NCBI GenBank assembly: GCA_902529795.1
Contig: CABZXY010000007.1
Location: 1 to 38,837, forward strand
DNA length: 38,837 nt
Direction: 5' to 3'
Origin: an uncultured Alphaproteobacteria bacterium
Lineage (GTDB): Bacteria > Pseudomonadota > Alphaproteobacteria > HIMB59
Positions within the stretch are counted from its first letter, which is position 1. Each line of letters opens with the position of its first letter. Below are positions 1 to 9,013 of this stretch, one piece after another. Both the position numbers and the translations under genes were made by a program. The notes under the pieces were generated by a model. The model did not search any database. It had not been told where the DNA came from and was given only the letters and a program-made list of their open reading frames with translations.

Positions 1-1
1 A

Positions 2-1306
2 AAATTGATCAGCAAACTACCCTTTAAACTAACTGAAAAACAAAAAATAATTATTGAAGAGGTAAATTCATTAAATAATAGTCATTATCGTGAAACAATC
101 TTATTACAAGGAGACGTTGGTTCAGGAAAAACAATTGTATCCTTATTAACAGCTGTTCCGTTTATTGTTAAAGGATATCAAGTTGCCTATATGGCTCCTA
201 CTGAAATATTGGCAAATCAAATATATGAAAATCTTAAAATTCTTATTCAACTTGATGAAATTAATGCTGTTCTATTAACAGGGAGTTCAAAAAACAAAAA
301 TGATATCTATCAAAAAATTAAAGATAAAAAATATAATTTTATTGTAGGAACTCATGCTATCTTTCAAGAGAACTTATCGTTTAATCAATTAAAATACGTC
401 ATCATTGATGAACAACATCGTTTTGGTGTTAAACAACGACTAATTTTGGGAGAAAAAGGTATTAACACTAATATTCTTTTAATGTCAGCTACTCCTATTC
501 CAAGAACTTTAGCGCTAGCGCAATATGGAGAAATCGAGCAAGTAGTTTTAAATGAAAGACCAGCTTTTCAAAAACCCATTATTACAAAAGTTTCAAATAA
601 TGAAAAAATAAAAGATCTTATTATTTACTTAGGAAAATCTATAACAGATAAAAATCAAATATACTGGATATGTCCTCTTGTAGAAGAGTCCGAAAATCAA
701 CGCTATAAAGATGTAGAGTCTAGATTTAAGTCTTTACAAAAAATATTTGGATCAAAAGTTGGTTTACTTCATGGAAAAATGAAAGCAACCGATAAAGAAA
801 ATATTATCAATGAATTTAAATCTGGAAAAATAAGTATTTTGGTTGCTACAACAGTCATAGAAGTTGGAATAGATAATAAAAATGCAAATACAGTAGTCAT
901 AGAGAACTCAGAAAAATTTGGATTATCCCAACTTCATCAATTAAGAGGGAGGGTTGGAAGAGGAAACGAACAGGGTTATTGTTTTGCTATTTATGGTGAA
1001 AATATTACCGATTTATCTAAAGAGCGTCTAAAAGTATTTAAAAATAATTTAGATGGCTTTCAATTAGCAGAAAAAGATTTAGAGATACGAGGAACTGGAG
1101 ATGTGCTTGGATATCGCCAAAGTGGCGATTCTTTATTTAAGTTTGTAGACACCTTGAATGATCAAGAATTAATCAAAGAGTGTTTTGATTATGTAAAAGA
1201 AGTTATTTCTAATAAAAAATTTGAAGATAAAGAATATCAACAAAAAATATATCAATTACTTCTATTTTTTAAGCAACAAGAGGCAATAAAACTACTTTTT
1301 AGCTAA
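2..1306 (+). CDS. recG: ATP-dependent DNA helicase RecG, C-terminal part (5' end lies outside the window)
   Basis: LLQGDVGSGKT Walker A, IIDEQHRFGVKQR DExH box, MSATPIPRTLA, and LRGRVGRG motifs; frame is open to the left edge so the TTG at 5 is not the real start. Confidence 0.95.
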   Translation, partial: KLISKLPFKLTEKQKIIIEEVNSLNNSHYRETILLQGDVGSGKTIVSLLTAVPFIVKGYQVAYMAPTEILANQIYENLKILIQLDEINAVLLTGSSKNKNDIYQKIKDKKYNFIVGTHAIFQENLSFNQLKYVIIDEQHRFGVKQRLILGEKGINTNILLMSATPIPRTLALAQYGEIEQVVLNERPAFQKPIITKVSNNEKIKDLIIYLGKSITDKNQIYWICPLVEESENQRYKDVESRFKSLQKIFGSKVGLLHGKMKATDKENIINEFKSGKISILVATTVIEVGIDNKNANTVVIENSEKFGLSQLHQLRGRVGRGNEQGYCFAIYGENITDLSKERLKVFKNNLDGFQLAEKDLEIRGTGDVLGYRQSGDSLFKFVDTLNDQELIKECFDYVKEVISNKKFEDKEYQQKIYQLLLFFKQQEAIKLLFS

Positions 1307-1936
1307 CTTTTTTTTTGTTTTAGGTAGGGCTTTTTTAATAATTGGTGCTGAGGGTGCCACCAGTCCAGCTGAAATAATATACTTAATTGCTTGATCTACT
1401 GACATTGTTAATTTGGTACATTTGGAAAGAGGAACAAACATTAAAAAACCAGTAGTTGGGTTAGGTGTTGAAGGCATAAACACATTAATCATCTTTTTAT
1501 TTTTACGCATGGCGATTTCACCTTTTGTTTCACTTGTTAAAAATGCCAATGCGTACATATCTTTTTGGGGGTATTCAATTAATACAACTTCTTTAAAAGC
1601 ATTCGATTGAGAAGTCGCAAATGTATCAATAATTTGTTTAACAGTATTGTATATAGAATTTAAACCTGGAATTTTGGATAAAGTAGCATCAACGATACGA
1701 TGATACAGTCGACCAAAAAAACTTCCAGCTACTGCACCTAGTATTGTAAAAAATAAAAAGGCAACTATTAAACCAACACCAGGAATTTCTGAAGGAAAAC
1801 CAAACTGGTTAAGTGGTACGAATGGACGAAAAATCCTATCTGCTAAGCGAACAACAATCCAAGCTACATAAAGTGATAGTCCTAAAGGTGCTACAATTAG
1901 AATACCACTAATAAAATAACTTTGAATTTTTTTCAT
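1292..1936 (-). CDS. DUF502 family membrane protein
   Basis: MKKIQSYFISGILIVAPLGLSLYVAW..., IPGLNSIYNTVKQIIDTF, and PTTGFLMFVP typical of DUF502. Confidence 0.85.
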   Translation of the reverse strand: MKKIQSYFISGILIVAPLGLSLYVAWIVVRLADRIFRPFVPLNQFGFPSEIPGVGLIVAFLFFTILGAVAGSFFGRLYHRIVDATLSKIPGLNSIYNTVKQIIDTFATSQSNAFKEVVLIEYPQKDMYALAFLTSETKGEIAMRKNKKMINVFMPSTPNPTTGFLMFVPLSKCTKLTMSVDQAIKYIISAGLVAPSAPIIKKALPKTKKKLAKK

Positions 1937-1946
1937 TTACTAAAAA

Positions 1947-2126
1947 CTATATATCTAACTTATCTTCAAAGATGTAATACTCTTTGCCATCAATATGAAA
2001 TGATACTTTAACAGGAATATTTTTGGAGTCAGGATTTTCTTGAATATATTTGTGTAATTGTTCTTGTGAATTAATACCTAGACGTTTTAATAATTTACGA
2101 ACTTCTAATTGAATTTTTTCATCCAT
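1947..2126 (-). CDS. small DUF6494-like protein (59 aa)
   Basis: Read by eye; below the ORF-track length cut-off: MDEKIQLEVRKLLKRLGINSQEQLHKYIQENPDSKNIPVKVSFHIDGKEYYIFEDKLDI*. Pattern RKxLKxxGINSQ.. and a C-terminal beta segment resemble DUF6494. Confidence 0.7.
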   Translation of the reverse strand: MDEKIQLEVRKLLKRLGINSQEQLHKYIQENPDSKNIPVKVSFHIDGKEYYIFEDKLDI

Positions 2127-2171
2127 GTATTTATCTTAATTATTTTTTGGAATAAATGAAGATAAAACGAA

Positions 2172-2519
2172 TTAGAAAGAGTAAATGATTGTGAGAATAT
2201 TCTTTAACTCTAATGCAGTAGTCGATATACCAATTACAACAACGAATCTTGCCAAAAATGCTAAAATCTTATTTCCTTTATAGTGCTGTGAACTTCTCCA
2301 AACGCCTATACACGTAGTAAAATAATAAATAAGGTTTAAAAGCAGATATAAGGAAAAGGTGTATATAAAACTTTGAATTTGGATTTTGCTAATTAGTAAA
2401 AGAGGTGCGGAAATAGCAAAATTACCTAAAACATAATAAATCCAATAACTTTTGTATAAAGGAAGTTTCCCTTGAAATAAATTAATAAGATTAATTTCTA
2501 ATTTAGACAATTGATTCAT
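2172..2519 (-). CDS. small multi-TM membrane protein
   Basis: ORF track starts at 2552, but an ATG at 2519 (MNQLSKLEINLINLFQGKLPL...) overlaps the upstream stop (TAATG), giving a better start; hydrophobic segments and GVWRSSQHYKG motif. Confidence 0.6.
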   Translation of the reverse strand: MNQLSKLEINLINLFQGKLPLYKSYWIYYVLGNFAISAPLLLISKIQIQSFIYTFSLYLLLNLIYYFTTCIGVWRSSQHYKGNKILAFLARFVVVIGISTTALELKNILTIIYSF

Positions 2520-2947
2520 TAATAAACCCGTCCCCAATTTATTTTGTTCCATCCTCTTTCATGGAAATAATATAAGACAGCTTTAGTGATTATTTCAAAG
2601 AAAGCAATAGAAGTAGCCCAGTCAAATCGACCTGTGATAAGATAACTTATTAAAAAAGTATCTAAAGAGGCTGCTATTCTCCATGTAAACGCTTTTACTA
2701 ATGACCGAATTCTATTTACTTTTTCTTTAATTCGACCAATATTAAATCTATTCCACAATCTTTCATGCAAATAATAAATGATTGTTTTTGTTATAACTTC
2801 TAAAGTGGCAATATAAAAAGCTAAATCATAGGTATAATTTTCAGATGAAAAATTAATTATAATTAAGCTTAAAATAAAAGTATCAATCGAACCTATTACT
2901 CGCCAACTTATAGCTTTAATAAATGATCTTTTTTTTGTAGCAATCAT
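2519..2947 (-). CDS. DUF2061 membrane protein with two tandem DUF2061 units
   Basis: KAISWRVIGSIDTFILSLII...EVITKTIIYYLHERLWNRF repeated as KAFTWRIAASLDTFLISYLI...EIITKAVLYYFHERGWNKI. Confidence 0.8.
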   Translation of the reverse strand: MIATKKRSFIKAISWRVIGSIDTFILSLIIINFSSENYTYDLAFYIATLEVITKTIIYYLHERLWNRFNIGRIKEKVNRIRSLVKAFTWRIAASLDTFLISYLITGRFDWATSIAFFEIITKAVLYYFHERGWNKINWGRVY

Positions 2948-3696
2948 TAATCTTTGATTTTATAACTTTTGAGATAAAGCTTTGCTGAAAACTTCTTTGA
3001 CTTTATATCATATTGAACAGGAAATTTAATATCATCAACTTCTATATAACTCATTTTAATTTCTTGAAGATTGTTTTTCTTATCTAATTTATGAAGACCT
3101 TGAAAAAAGGGAAAAACGATATTCATAGTTTGAGTTGTTCCAGTATAGATTGTAGGATTATTTTCTTCAAAAATCTCATCACTTAAATTTTTATATTTTA
3201 AAGAATAGATATTCAAACCATCGACTATCATTCGGTTTGAGTCAGTTTGAAATAAGAAATATTGAACTAATTGAGATATAGGATCTGTAAAGAATTGATA
3301 TTGATTGATAAATTGAAATTGCATAGATAATTGATCGTCATTTAATTCTTTAGAAATATCAAAATCTACTATCTGACCATCTGGACTGAAGGTTAAATTA
3401 GCATAAACATCTTGTTTAGTACTTTTTGTTTTGCTTTTGTATGTTAAGGGATGTAGTTGATTATTTTTAATTAAACCTTCAATATTTGTGACAGATTTAT
3501 ATTTAAAGATCATATCTGTCATTCCATAGCTTTGAATGACAAAATCAATAGAATAATTATCTTTGTTTAAAGAGACATCCCATTCAATATCCGCTAAATG
3601 AATTGATTTCCAATCTATTTCGAACTCAAGATTAATCTCTTTGGAGAACATAGATTTTGAATATATTAATGATAAAAAAATGAAAAATATGCGCAT
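2947..3696 (-). CDS. DUF3108 family exported protein
   Basis: N-terminal signal peptide MRIFFIFLSLIYSKSMFS; DUF3108-like pattern (YKSKTKS..., IYSLKYKNL, FPVQYDIKSKKFSAKLYL). ATG at 3696 preferred over TTG at 3699. Confidence 0.65.
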   Translation of the reverse strand: MRIFFIFLSLIYSKSMFSKEINLEFEIDWKSIHLADIEWDVSLNKDNYSIDFVIQSYGMTDMIFKYKSVTNIEGLIKNNQLHPLTYKSKTKSTKQDVYANLTFSPDGQIVDFDISKELNDDQLSMQFQFINQYQFFTDPISQLVQYFLFQTDSNRMIVDGLNIYSLKYKNLSDEIFEENNPTIYTGTTQTMNIVFPFFQGLHKLDKKNNLQEIKMSYIEVDDIKFPVQYDIKSKKFSAKLYLKSYKIKD

Positions 3697-4720
3697 CAAT
3701 AAAGTTTCTTACAGAGATCAAATAATTCATGATTATAGCTTAATAATAGATGTAAGAACACCATCTGAATTTAGAGATGATCACATTCCCAATTCTATCA
3801 ATTATCCGGTTTTGTCAAATAAACAAAGGCATGAAATAGGTATTAGTTATAAAGAAAATTCTTTTTTGGCAAAAAAAAATGGTGCCGAATTAATTAGTTT
3901 TAATATTTCAAAAATAATTAAGAAAATTAAATTTGATAAAAAAGATAAGGTTTTGATTTATTGTTGGAGAGGTGGTTTAAGATCTCTTAGCCTCTATCTT
4001 GTACTGAAACAAATTGGTTATGATGTTTACTTATTGGACGGAGGTTATAAAAGTTTTCGAAAAAGAGTTGTTGAATATCTAGACAAAGAAGCACCTAGAT
4101 TTAAATTTAATCAAATTATGGGAATTACTGGTGTAGGCAAAACATTATTCCTAAAAGAACTATCAAAAACAAAACAAGTTATTGATTTTGAAGGACTTGC
4201 CAATCATAAAGGATCAATACTTGGCGACATCCCTAATAAAGCCCAACCCTCACAAAAATTCTATGAAACTTGCATTTATCAAAAATTAAATGAATTTAAT
4301 AATAAAAAGGATATTTGGGTTGAAGCAGAAAGTATCAAAGTTGGTAAATTAAGTATCCCAAGTAAGGTTTGGAAAACAATGCCATTGGGTAAAAATATAA
4401 AATTAAATGCCACTATTGAGGAGAGAACCAAATATATTTTAAAGGATTATAATTACTTCACAAAAAACCCAGAATTAATGAAAAAAGCCTTAGAGGTATT
4501 AAAAAGAATTATACCAAAAGATGATTTTAAGAACATTGAGGAAAGTTTAAAAAATCAAAATTACTATGATCTAGTTAGTAACTTAATTATTTATCATTAC
4601 GATAAAGCCTATAAAAAAACTCGAGCCGAAAGTTCAACAAATATTATTTCAACTATTGATTTAGAGAAAATTACAAAAAAAGAAATTCAAAAAGTTATAA
4701 ATTTAAGTAAGTATTTTTAA
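3680..4720 (+). CDS. mnmH: tRNA 2-selenouridine synthase (rhodanese + P-loop)
   Basis: IIDVRTPSEFRDDHIPNSINYPVL, IYCWRGGLRSLSLY rhodanese motifs, then GITGVGKTLFLKEL P-loop. Start assigned to ATG 3680 (or 3689) instead of 3641 in the ORF track. Confidence 0.9.
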   Translation: MKNMRINKVSYRDQIIHDYSLIIDVRTPSEFRDDHIPNSINYPVLSNKQRHEIGISYKENSFLAKKNGAELISFNISKIIKKIKFDKKDKVLIYCWRGGLRSLSLYLVLKQIGYDVYLLDGGYKSFRKRVVEYLDKEAPRFKFNQIMGITGVGKTLFLKELSKTKQVIDFEGLANHKGSILGDIPNKAQPSQKFYETCIYQKLNEFNNKKDIWVEAESIKVGKLSIPSKVWKTMPLGKNIKLNATIEERTKYILKDYNYFTKNPELMKKALEVLKRIIPKDDFKNIEESLKNQNYYDLVSNLIIYHYDKAYKKTRAESSTNIISTIDLEKITKKEIQKVINLSKYF

Positions 4721-5636
4721 AGTGACTAAACGTATAATTTTTAAAATTTTCTAATTCTGTAAAAATTAGTCCCCGTCCTCTTTGAACAGAGCCAATTTTA
4801 ACAACATGAATACGATTTAACTTAAAAAGTCTAATATCTTGTTCAGTTAATTTACCAGTAAAAACAGGAACAAACTCTTCCCCAGATGATAGTACTAATG
4901 AAAAATAGTTTTTAGAGCTTAAATTTTTTAATAATAATGGAGATATATCCTTTAAATTATCTATGAGAAATTTCTTTTTAGATTGCCTGGATAATTCTTT
5001 TAAAGAAAAATAAAGAGAGTCAGATATATCCATGCATGAATTAATTCTATTCCTATTAAATAAATTTGAATAAGTAATGATTTTAGGTTTTAAAAATTGA
5101 TCTTTTGATTTTCGAAGTAGATTTTTATTTAGATTTTGTCTTTTTTTAAATATTGATAAATACCCAAATTTTGAAAATCCAATATTCTTGAAAGTATAAA
5201 TGCTATCACCTACTTTGGCATTTTTTCTATTTATAATTTCAGACTTTTTAATTGGTTTGCTGATAAAAGTACTTGAAAGATAAATCTTAGAAGAAGAAGT
5301 TGTATCACCTCCAATTAATTTAATATTATGCTTTGTTAATAGTTTCTTAAAAAATTTAATTATTTGTTGTGTAATTTTAAAACTTTTATTAGGGAAACTG
5401 ATATTTAAAAGCGCATATTCTGGATATCCACCTGAACTTTGTATGTCACTATAATTACACACAAAAAGTCTATGAGCTATTTTAGAGGCATCAAAATGTT
5501 TCAGGTTAAAATGAACGCTTTCAACCAAAGTATCTGTAGATATAAGTTGATGGGATTTGCTTAAGTAAGCACAATCATCATGAATGTATGAGTTATTTGA
5601 AGATACTAGCTTGAATATTCTTTGTTCTAGATCCAA
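4695..5636 (-). CDS. thiL: thiamine-monophosphate kinase-like protein (divergent ThiL)
   Basis: HDDCAYL, ISTDTLVESVHF, NYSDIQSSGGYPEYALLNISFP, LIGGDTTSS, CMDISDSL motifs of the PurM/ThiL fold. Confidence 0.8.
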   Translation of the reverse strand: MDLEQRIFKLVSSNNSYIHDDCAYLSKSHQLISTDTLVESVHFNLKHFDASKIAHRLFVCNYSDIQSSGGYPEYALLNISFPNKSFKITQQIIKFFKKLLTKHNIKLIGGDTTSSSKIYLSSTFISKPIKKSEIINRKNAKVGDSIYTFKNIGFSKFGYLSIFKKRQNLNKNLLRKSKDQFLKPKIITYSNLFNRNRINSCMDISDSLYFSLKELSRQSKKKFLIDNLKDISPLLLKNLSSKNYFSLVLSSGEEFVPVFTGKLTEQDIRLFKLNRIHVVKIGSVQRGRGLIFTELENFKNYTFSHFKNTYLNL

Positions 5637-5654
5637 AATATAGGAGTAAAGGCT

Positions 5655-5870
5655 TTAAAAATTACCTTTTTCTAATTCATCTTCATATTCTCTTGCGCTC
5701 ATAGAGATGGATTGTTTTTGTTTTTTTGTAAGTATTTTCAAAGTATTTTGTATGGCGATTTTATAAGTAGTCAATTGATCAATAATTTCTCTTTCACTAG
5801 TGTTTCTCATCATTTGACTTAGAGCTTGATTTAAACTGTGTAATCTATTTTCTAATGTATTTTTAGACAT
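5655..5870 (-). CDS. hypothetical protein, 71 aa, helical
   Basis: ORF of 71 aa fitting tightly between flanking same-strand genes; no family recognised. Confidence 0.5.
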   Translation of the reverse strand: MSKNTLENRLHSLNQALSQMMRNTSEREIIDQLTTYKIAIQNTLKILTKKQKQSISMSAREYEDELEKGNF

Positions 5871-5898
5871 TTATTAAAAATAATTAAATAATTCTTAA

Positions 5899-7086
5899 TT
5901 AATTAATTCTCTTTCTAACAATAGGAAACGTATCTCTTTTTTTAGTAAGTACCAATTGGAAAACAACATTATCTCCTTTTCTAAAAGATATTTCACTTAA
6001 ATTTAAATATGACTCCCACATTCTAACAAACCTCTCATCATATAGATCTAATACTTGTTTCTCTGCTTTTTTAAAATTTTTATACCAATTTCTTAGAGTG
6101 TCAGCATAGTGCAACCTCAATACTTCTATATCACTTATAATTAGTCCTGATTTTTCAACTGCTGGCATAATCTCGGATAAGGTAGGGATATATCCGCCTG
6201 GAAAAATATACTTACGAATAAAAGCCGGCGTTAATTTAGGAGTACGAACATTACCTATTGTATGCATGACGGCTATACCATCTTCGGATAGAAGATCGCT
6301 GATTTTTTTAAAATAGGCATTATAAAAAGGCTTTCCTACATGTTCAAACATTCCAACCGAAACTATTTTATCGTAAAAGTTAGTTTCGTTTCGATAATCT
6401 TGAAGAGAATATTCTAGATATTGGGTGTTTTTTAATGTTTTTTGATTTTTTAAACAATAACTAATTTGTTCTTCAGATAAAGAAATGCCTTTAACGCTAC
6501 AATTATATTCAGAGCTGAAATGTCTACTCAAAGAACCCCACCCACAACCAATATCTAAAACTTTATCTCCTTTTTTAAGATGAAGCTTATCTGCCAATCT
6601 ATCCATTTTATTTAGTTGAGCCTGATATAAAGAGTCTTTTTTAGTTTCAAAATAAGCGCAAGAGTATTGTCTAGTCTTATCTAAGAATAAATCATAAAGT
6701 TTGTCTGAGAGATCGTAGTGGGAAGCAACATTATTTTTTGATTTCTTAGAAAAATTCAATTGAAATAGAGGGTTAATGATAAGGAATATCCTAGAAAAAA
6801 AGGTTCTTGAAAATTTTTCTAAATATAAATTATAATTTTCAATTAATAAATCTGCAAAATCATAGAATGATGAATTAGGTAATTCATAATCCTTGTCCAT
6901 ATAACCCTCAGAAAGCACTAAGGAGGGTGCATAATATAGCTTAGTTAAAAATTTTTTATGGTTAATCTTCAAGATTAATGGATCTGAGTTATTATCAATG
7001 AGAAAATCCTTGCCCTGATATCGAATTAAAACACTTCTAGAAGTTATGAATTTTTTTAATAGAAATATTAAAAACTTAAAAGTCAT
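5899..7086 (-). CDS. cfa: cyclopropane-fatty-acyl-phospholipid synthase family methyltransferase
   Basis: NNVASHYDLSDKLYDLFLDKTRQYSCAYF, VLDIGCGWGSLSRHFS, SVGMFEHVGKPFYNAYF. Confidence 0.88.
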   Translation of the reverse strand: MTFKFLIFLLKKFITSRSVLIRYQGKDFLIDNNSDPLILKINHKKFLTKLYYAPSLVLSEGYMDKDYELPNSSFYDFADLLIENYNLYLEKFSRTFFSRIFLIINPLFQLNFSKKSKNNVASHYDLSDKLYDLFLDKTRQYSCAYFETKKDSLYQAQLNKMDRLADKLHLKKGDKVLDIGCGWGSLSRHFSSEYNCSVKGISLSEEQISYCLKNQKTLKNTQYLEYSLQDYRNETNFYDKIVSVGMFEHVGKPFYNAYFKKISDLLSEDGIAVMHTIGNVRTPKLTPAFIRKYIFPGGYIPTLSEIMPAVEKSGLIISDIEVLRLHYADTLRNWYKNFKKAEKQVLDLYDERFVRMWESYLNLSEISFRKGDNVVFQLVLTKKRDTFPIVRKRIN

Positions 7087-7224
7087 TATTTAATAAATTA
7101 CTAAACTGTTAACTTATCATAAAACTAAATAAAACTAAGTAATATGTAAAATTAACATATCTTTTAAATAAATTTGATTATAATTAAACTTTAAAATATT
7201 TTAAACGTAATTATATATACAAAT

Positions 7225-7956
7225 ATGAACTCATCTGAAAAAATTGATTTTATATCTGAATGGATTGCTGATTATGCAAAAAAAAGTAATTTTTCATCTC
7301 TGGTAATTGGGATATCTGGTGGAATAGACTCTGCTGTATCTAGTACCCTTTCAGCAAAAACAAATTTACAAACTCACGTTGTGACTATGCCAATTCTTGA
7401 CCATCAAACTTTCAATATCAGAGGGAATAATCATGTAGATTGGCTTAAGAAAAATTTTGACAATATTACCCACCATCATATTGATTTATCCAAGGTTTTT
7501 GGCGAGTTTCAGAATGAATTAGGCTCCAACAATTCTGAACATGGTTATGCTAACTCTCAAGCTAGACTAAGAATGACAACTCTTTATCAAATAGCTGCCA
7601 GCAACAATGGAATTGTAGTTGGAACAGGTAATAAGGTAGAGGATTTTGGTATTGGTTTTTATACAAAATATGGTGATGGAGGCGTCGATATTTCTCCAAT
7701 TGCCGATTGTCTTAAAACAGAAGTTTGGGATATGGGTAAAGAATTAGGAATAAATCAAGAAATCATTGAAGCAGATCCAACTGATGGATTATGGATAGAT
7801 GGAAGAACTGACGAACAACAAGTAGGTTTAAGCTATCAAGAAATTGAAGAGGCAATGCTTAATGAAAAGTCACCTAATAGAGATAGATATCTTGAAATAA
7901 GATCAAAGAATGTTCATAAAATGGAACCTATACCAGTTTGCATTTTACCCAAGTAA
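7225..7956 (+). CDS. nadE: NH3-dependent NAD+ synthetase
   Basis: VIGISGGIDSAVSSTLS PP-loop, NSQARLRMTTLYQIA, GTGNKVEDFGIGFYTKYGDGGVDISPI. Confidence 0.93.
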   Translation: MNSSEKIDFISEWIADYAKKSNFSSLVIGISGGIDSAVSSTLSAKTNLQTHVVTMPILDHQTFNIRGNNHVDWLKKNFDNITHHHIDLSKVFGEFQNELGSNNSEHGYANSQARLRMTTLYQIAASNNGIVVGTGNKVEDFGIGFYTKYGDGGVDISPIADCLKTEVWDMGKELGINQEIIEADPTDGLWIDGRTDEQQVGLSYQEIEEAMLNEKSPNRDRYLEIRSKNVHKMEPIPVCILPK

Positions 7957-7962
7957 ATTATA

Positions 7963-9012
7963 TTAATCTATTCTTTTACCTGATGAGTTATCAAAAATAT
8001 GAACTAAAGAAGGTTGAATATCAAATTTAAATTCATCTCCTGATTTGACATCAATCTTAGAAGATAATTTACAGCTAAATTCTTGATCACCCATATTAGA
8101 ATAGATAATCATATCAGAACCTAAATACTCAACTAAATTTGCCTTACAAGAAATTGAACCACTATTTGAAATTTGTATATCATCTGGTCGAATTCCTATA
8201 CTTGCATCATCGACATTAATTGATTTATTCAAATTAATGGAGTTGTTATCAATTTTAGCGATGCCATTATCAATTTTACAATTAAATATATTCATCTGGG
8301 GTGAACCAATAAATTCTGCTACAAATTTTGTATTAGGTTTTGAATAAATATCTTTTGGAGTACCTACTTGTTCAACGATACCATCATTAATAACCACTAT
8401 TCTGTCACCTAGAGTCATCGCTTCAGTTTGATCGTGAGTAACAAAAATACTTGTAACGCCCATATGACGTTGAAGTTTTTTAATCTCAAGACGCATTTGA
8501 TTTCTTAATTTCGCATCAAGATTTGATAAAGGTTCATCAAAAAGAAAAATTTTAGGGTTTCTTACAATTGCACGACCCATTGCCACTCGCTGTCGTTGAC
8601 CACCAGATAACATACTGGGTTTACGAGATAGATAAGGGTCTATTTCAAGCAATTTGGCGACTTCATTGACCTTATCTTCGATCTCTTGTTTTGAGATACC
8701 TCTGTTTTTAAGGCCGTAAGCCATATTATTGTAAACAGTCATATGAGGATAAAGAGCATAGTTTTGAAAAACCATTGCCACGTCTCTTTCAGAAGGGTCT
8801 ACATTATTTATTGTGTTAGCATCTAGGATAATTTCTCCAGAAGTTATATCCTCTAGTCCTGCAATCATTCTTAATAATGTTGATTTACCACATCCACTAG
8901 GACCCACGAAAACAACAAATTCGCCTTTTTCAACATTTAAAGATGTTTCATTAACTGCCTTGGTCCCGTTAGGATAAACCTTAGTAATATTTTGTAATTC
9001 CAAAAAGCTCAT
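7963..9012 (-). CDS. ugpC: UgpC/MalK-type ABC transporter ATP-binding protein
   Basis: FVGPSGCGKSTLLRMIAG, MLSGGQRQRVAMGRAIVRNPKIFLFDEPLSNLDAKLR; C-terminal TOBE-like region. Confidence 0.85.
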   Translation of the reverse strand: MSFLELQNITKVYPNGTKAVNETSLNVEKGEFVVFVGPSGCGKSTLLRMIAGLEDITSGEIILDANTINNVDPSERDVAMVFQNYALYPHMTVYNNMAYGLKNRGISKQEIEDKVNEVAKLLEIDPYLSRKPSMLSGGQRQRVAMGRAIVRNPKIFLFDEPLSNLDAKLRNQMRLEIKKLQRHMGVTSIFVTHDQTEAMTLGDRIVVINDGIVEQVGTPKDIYSKPNTKFVAEFIGSPQMNIFNCKIDNGIAKIDNNSINLNKSINVDDASIGIRPDDIQISNSGSISCKANLVEYLGSDMIIYSNMGDQEFSCKLSSKIDVKSGDEFKFDIQPSLVHIFDNSSGKRID

Positions 9013-9013
9013 T

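Noticed and set aside
1413-1610. Plus-strand antisense ORFs over coding genes (also 10830-11018, 12628-12813, 13933-14127, 18292-18486, 22299-22499, 23108-23422, 25434-25643, 25589-25792, 26271-26507, 31009-31203, 31516-31827, 34759-35049, 35698-36030)
   Set aside because: Shadow ORFs opposite strong CDSs, no recognisable family or start context
7087-7224. Dyad ATATGT-aaaatta-ACATAT in the cfa/nadE divergent region
   Set aside because: AT-only short dyad in very AT-rich intergenic DNA; expected by chance, no known operator
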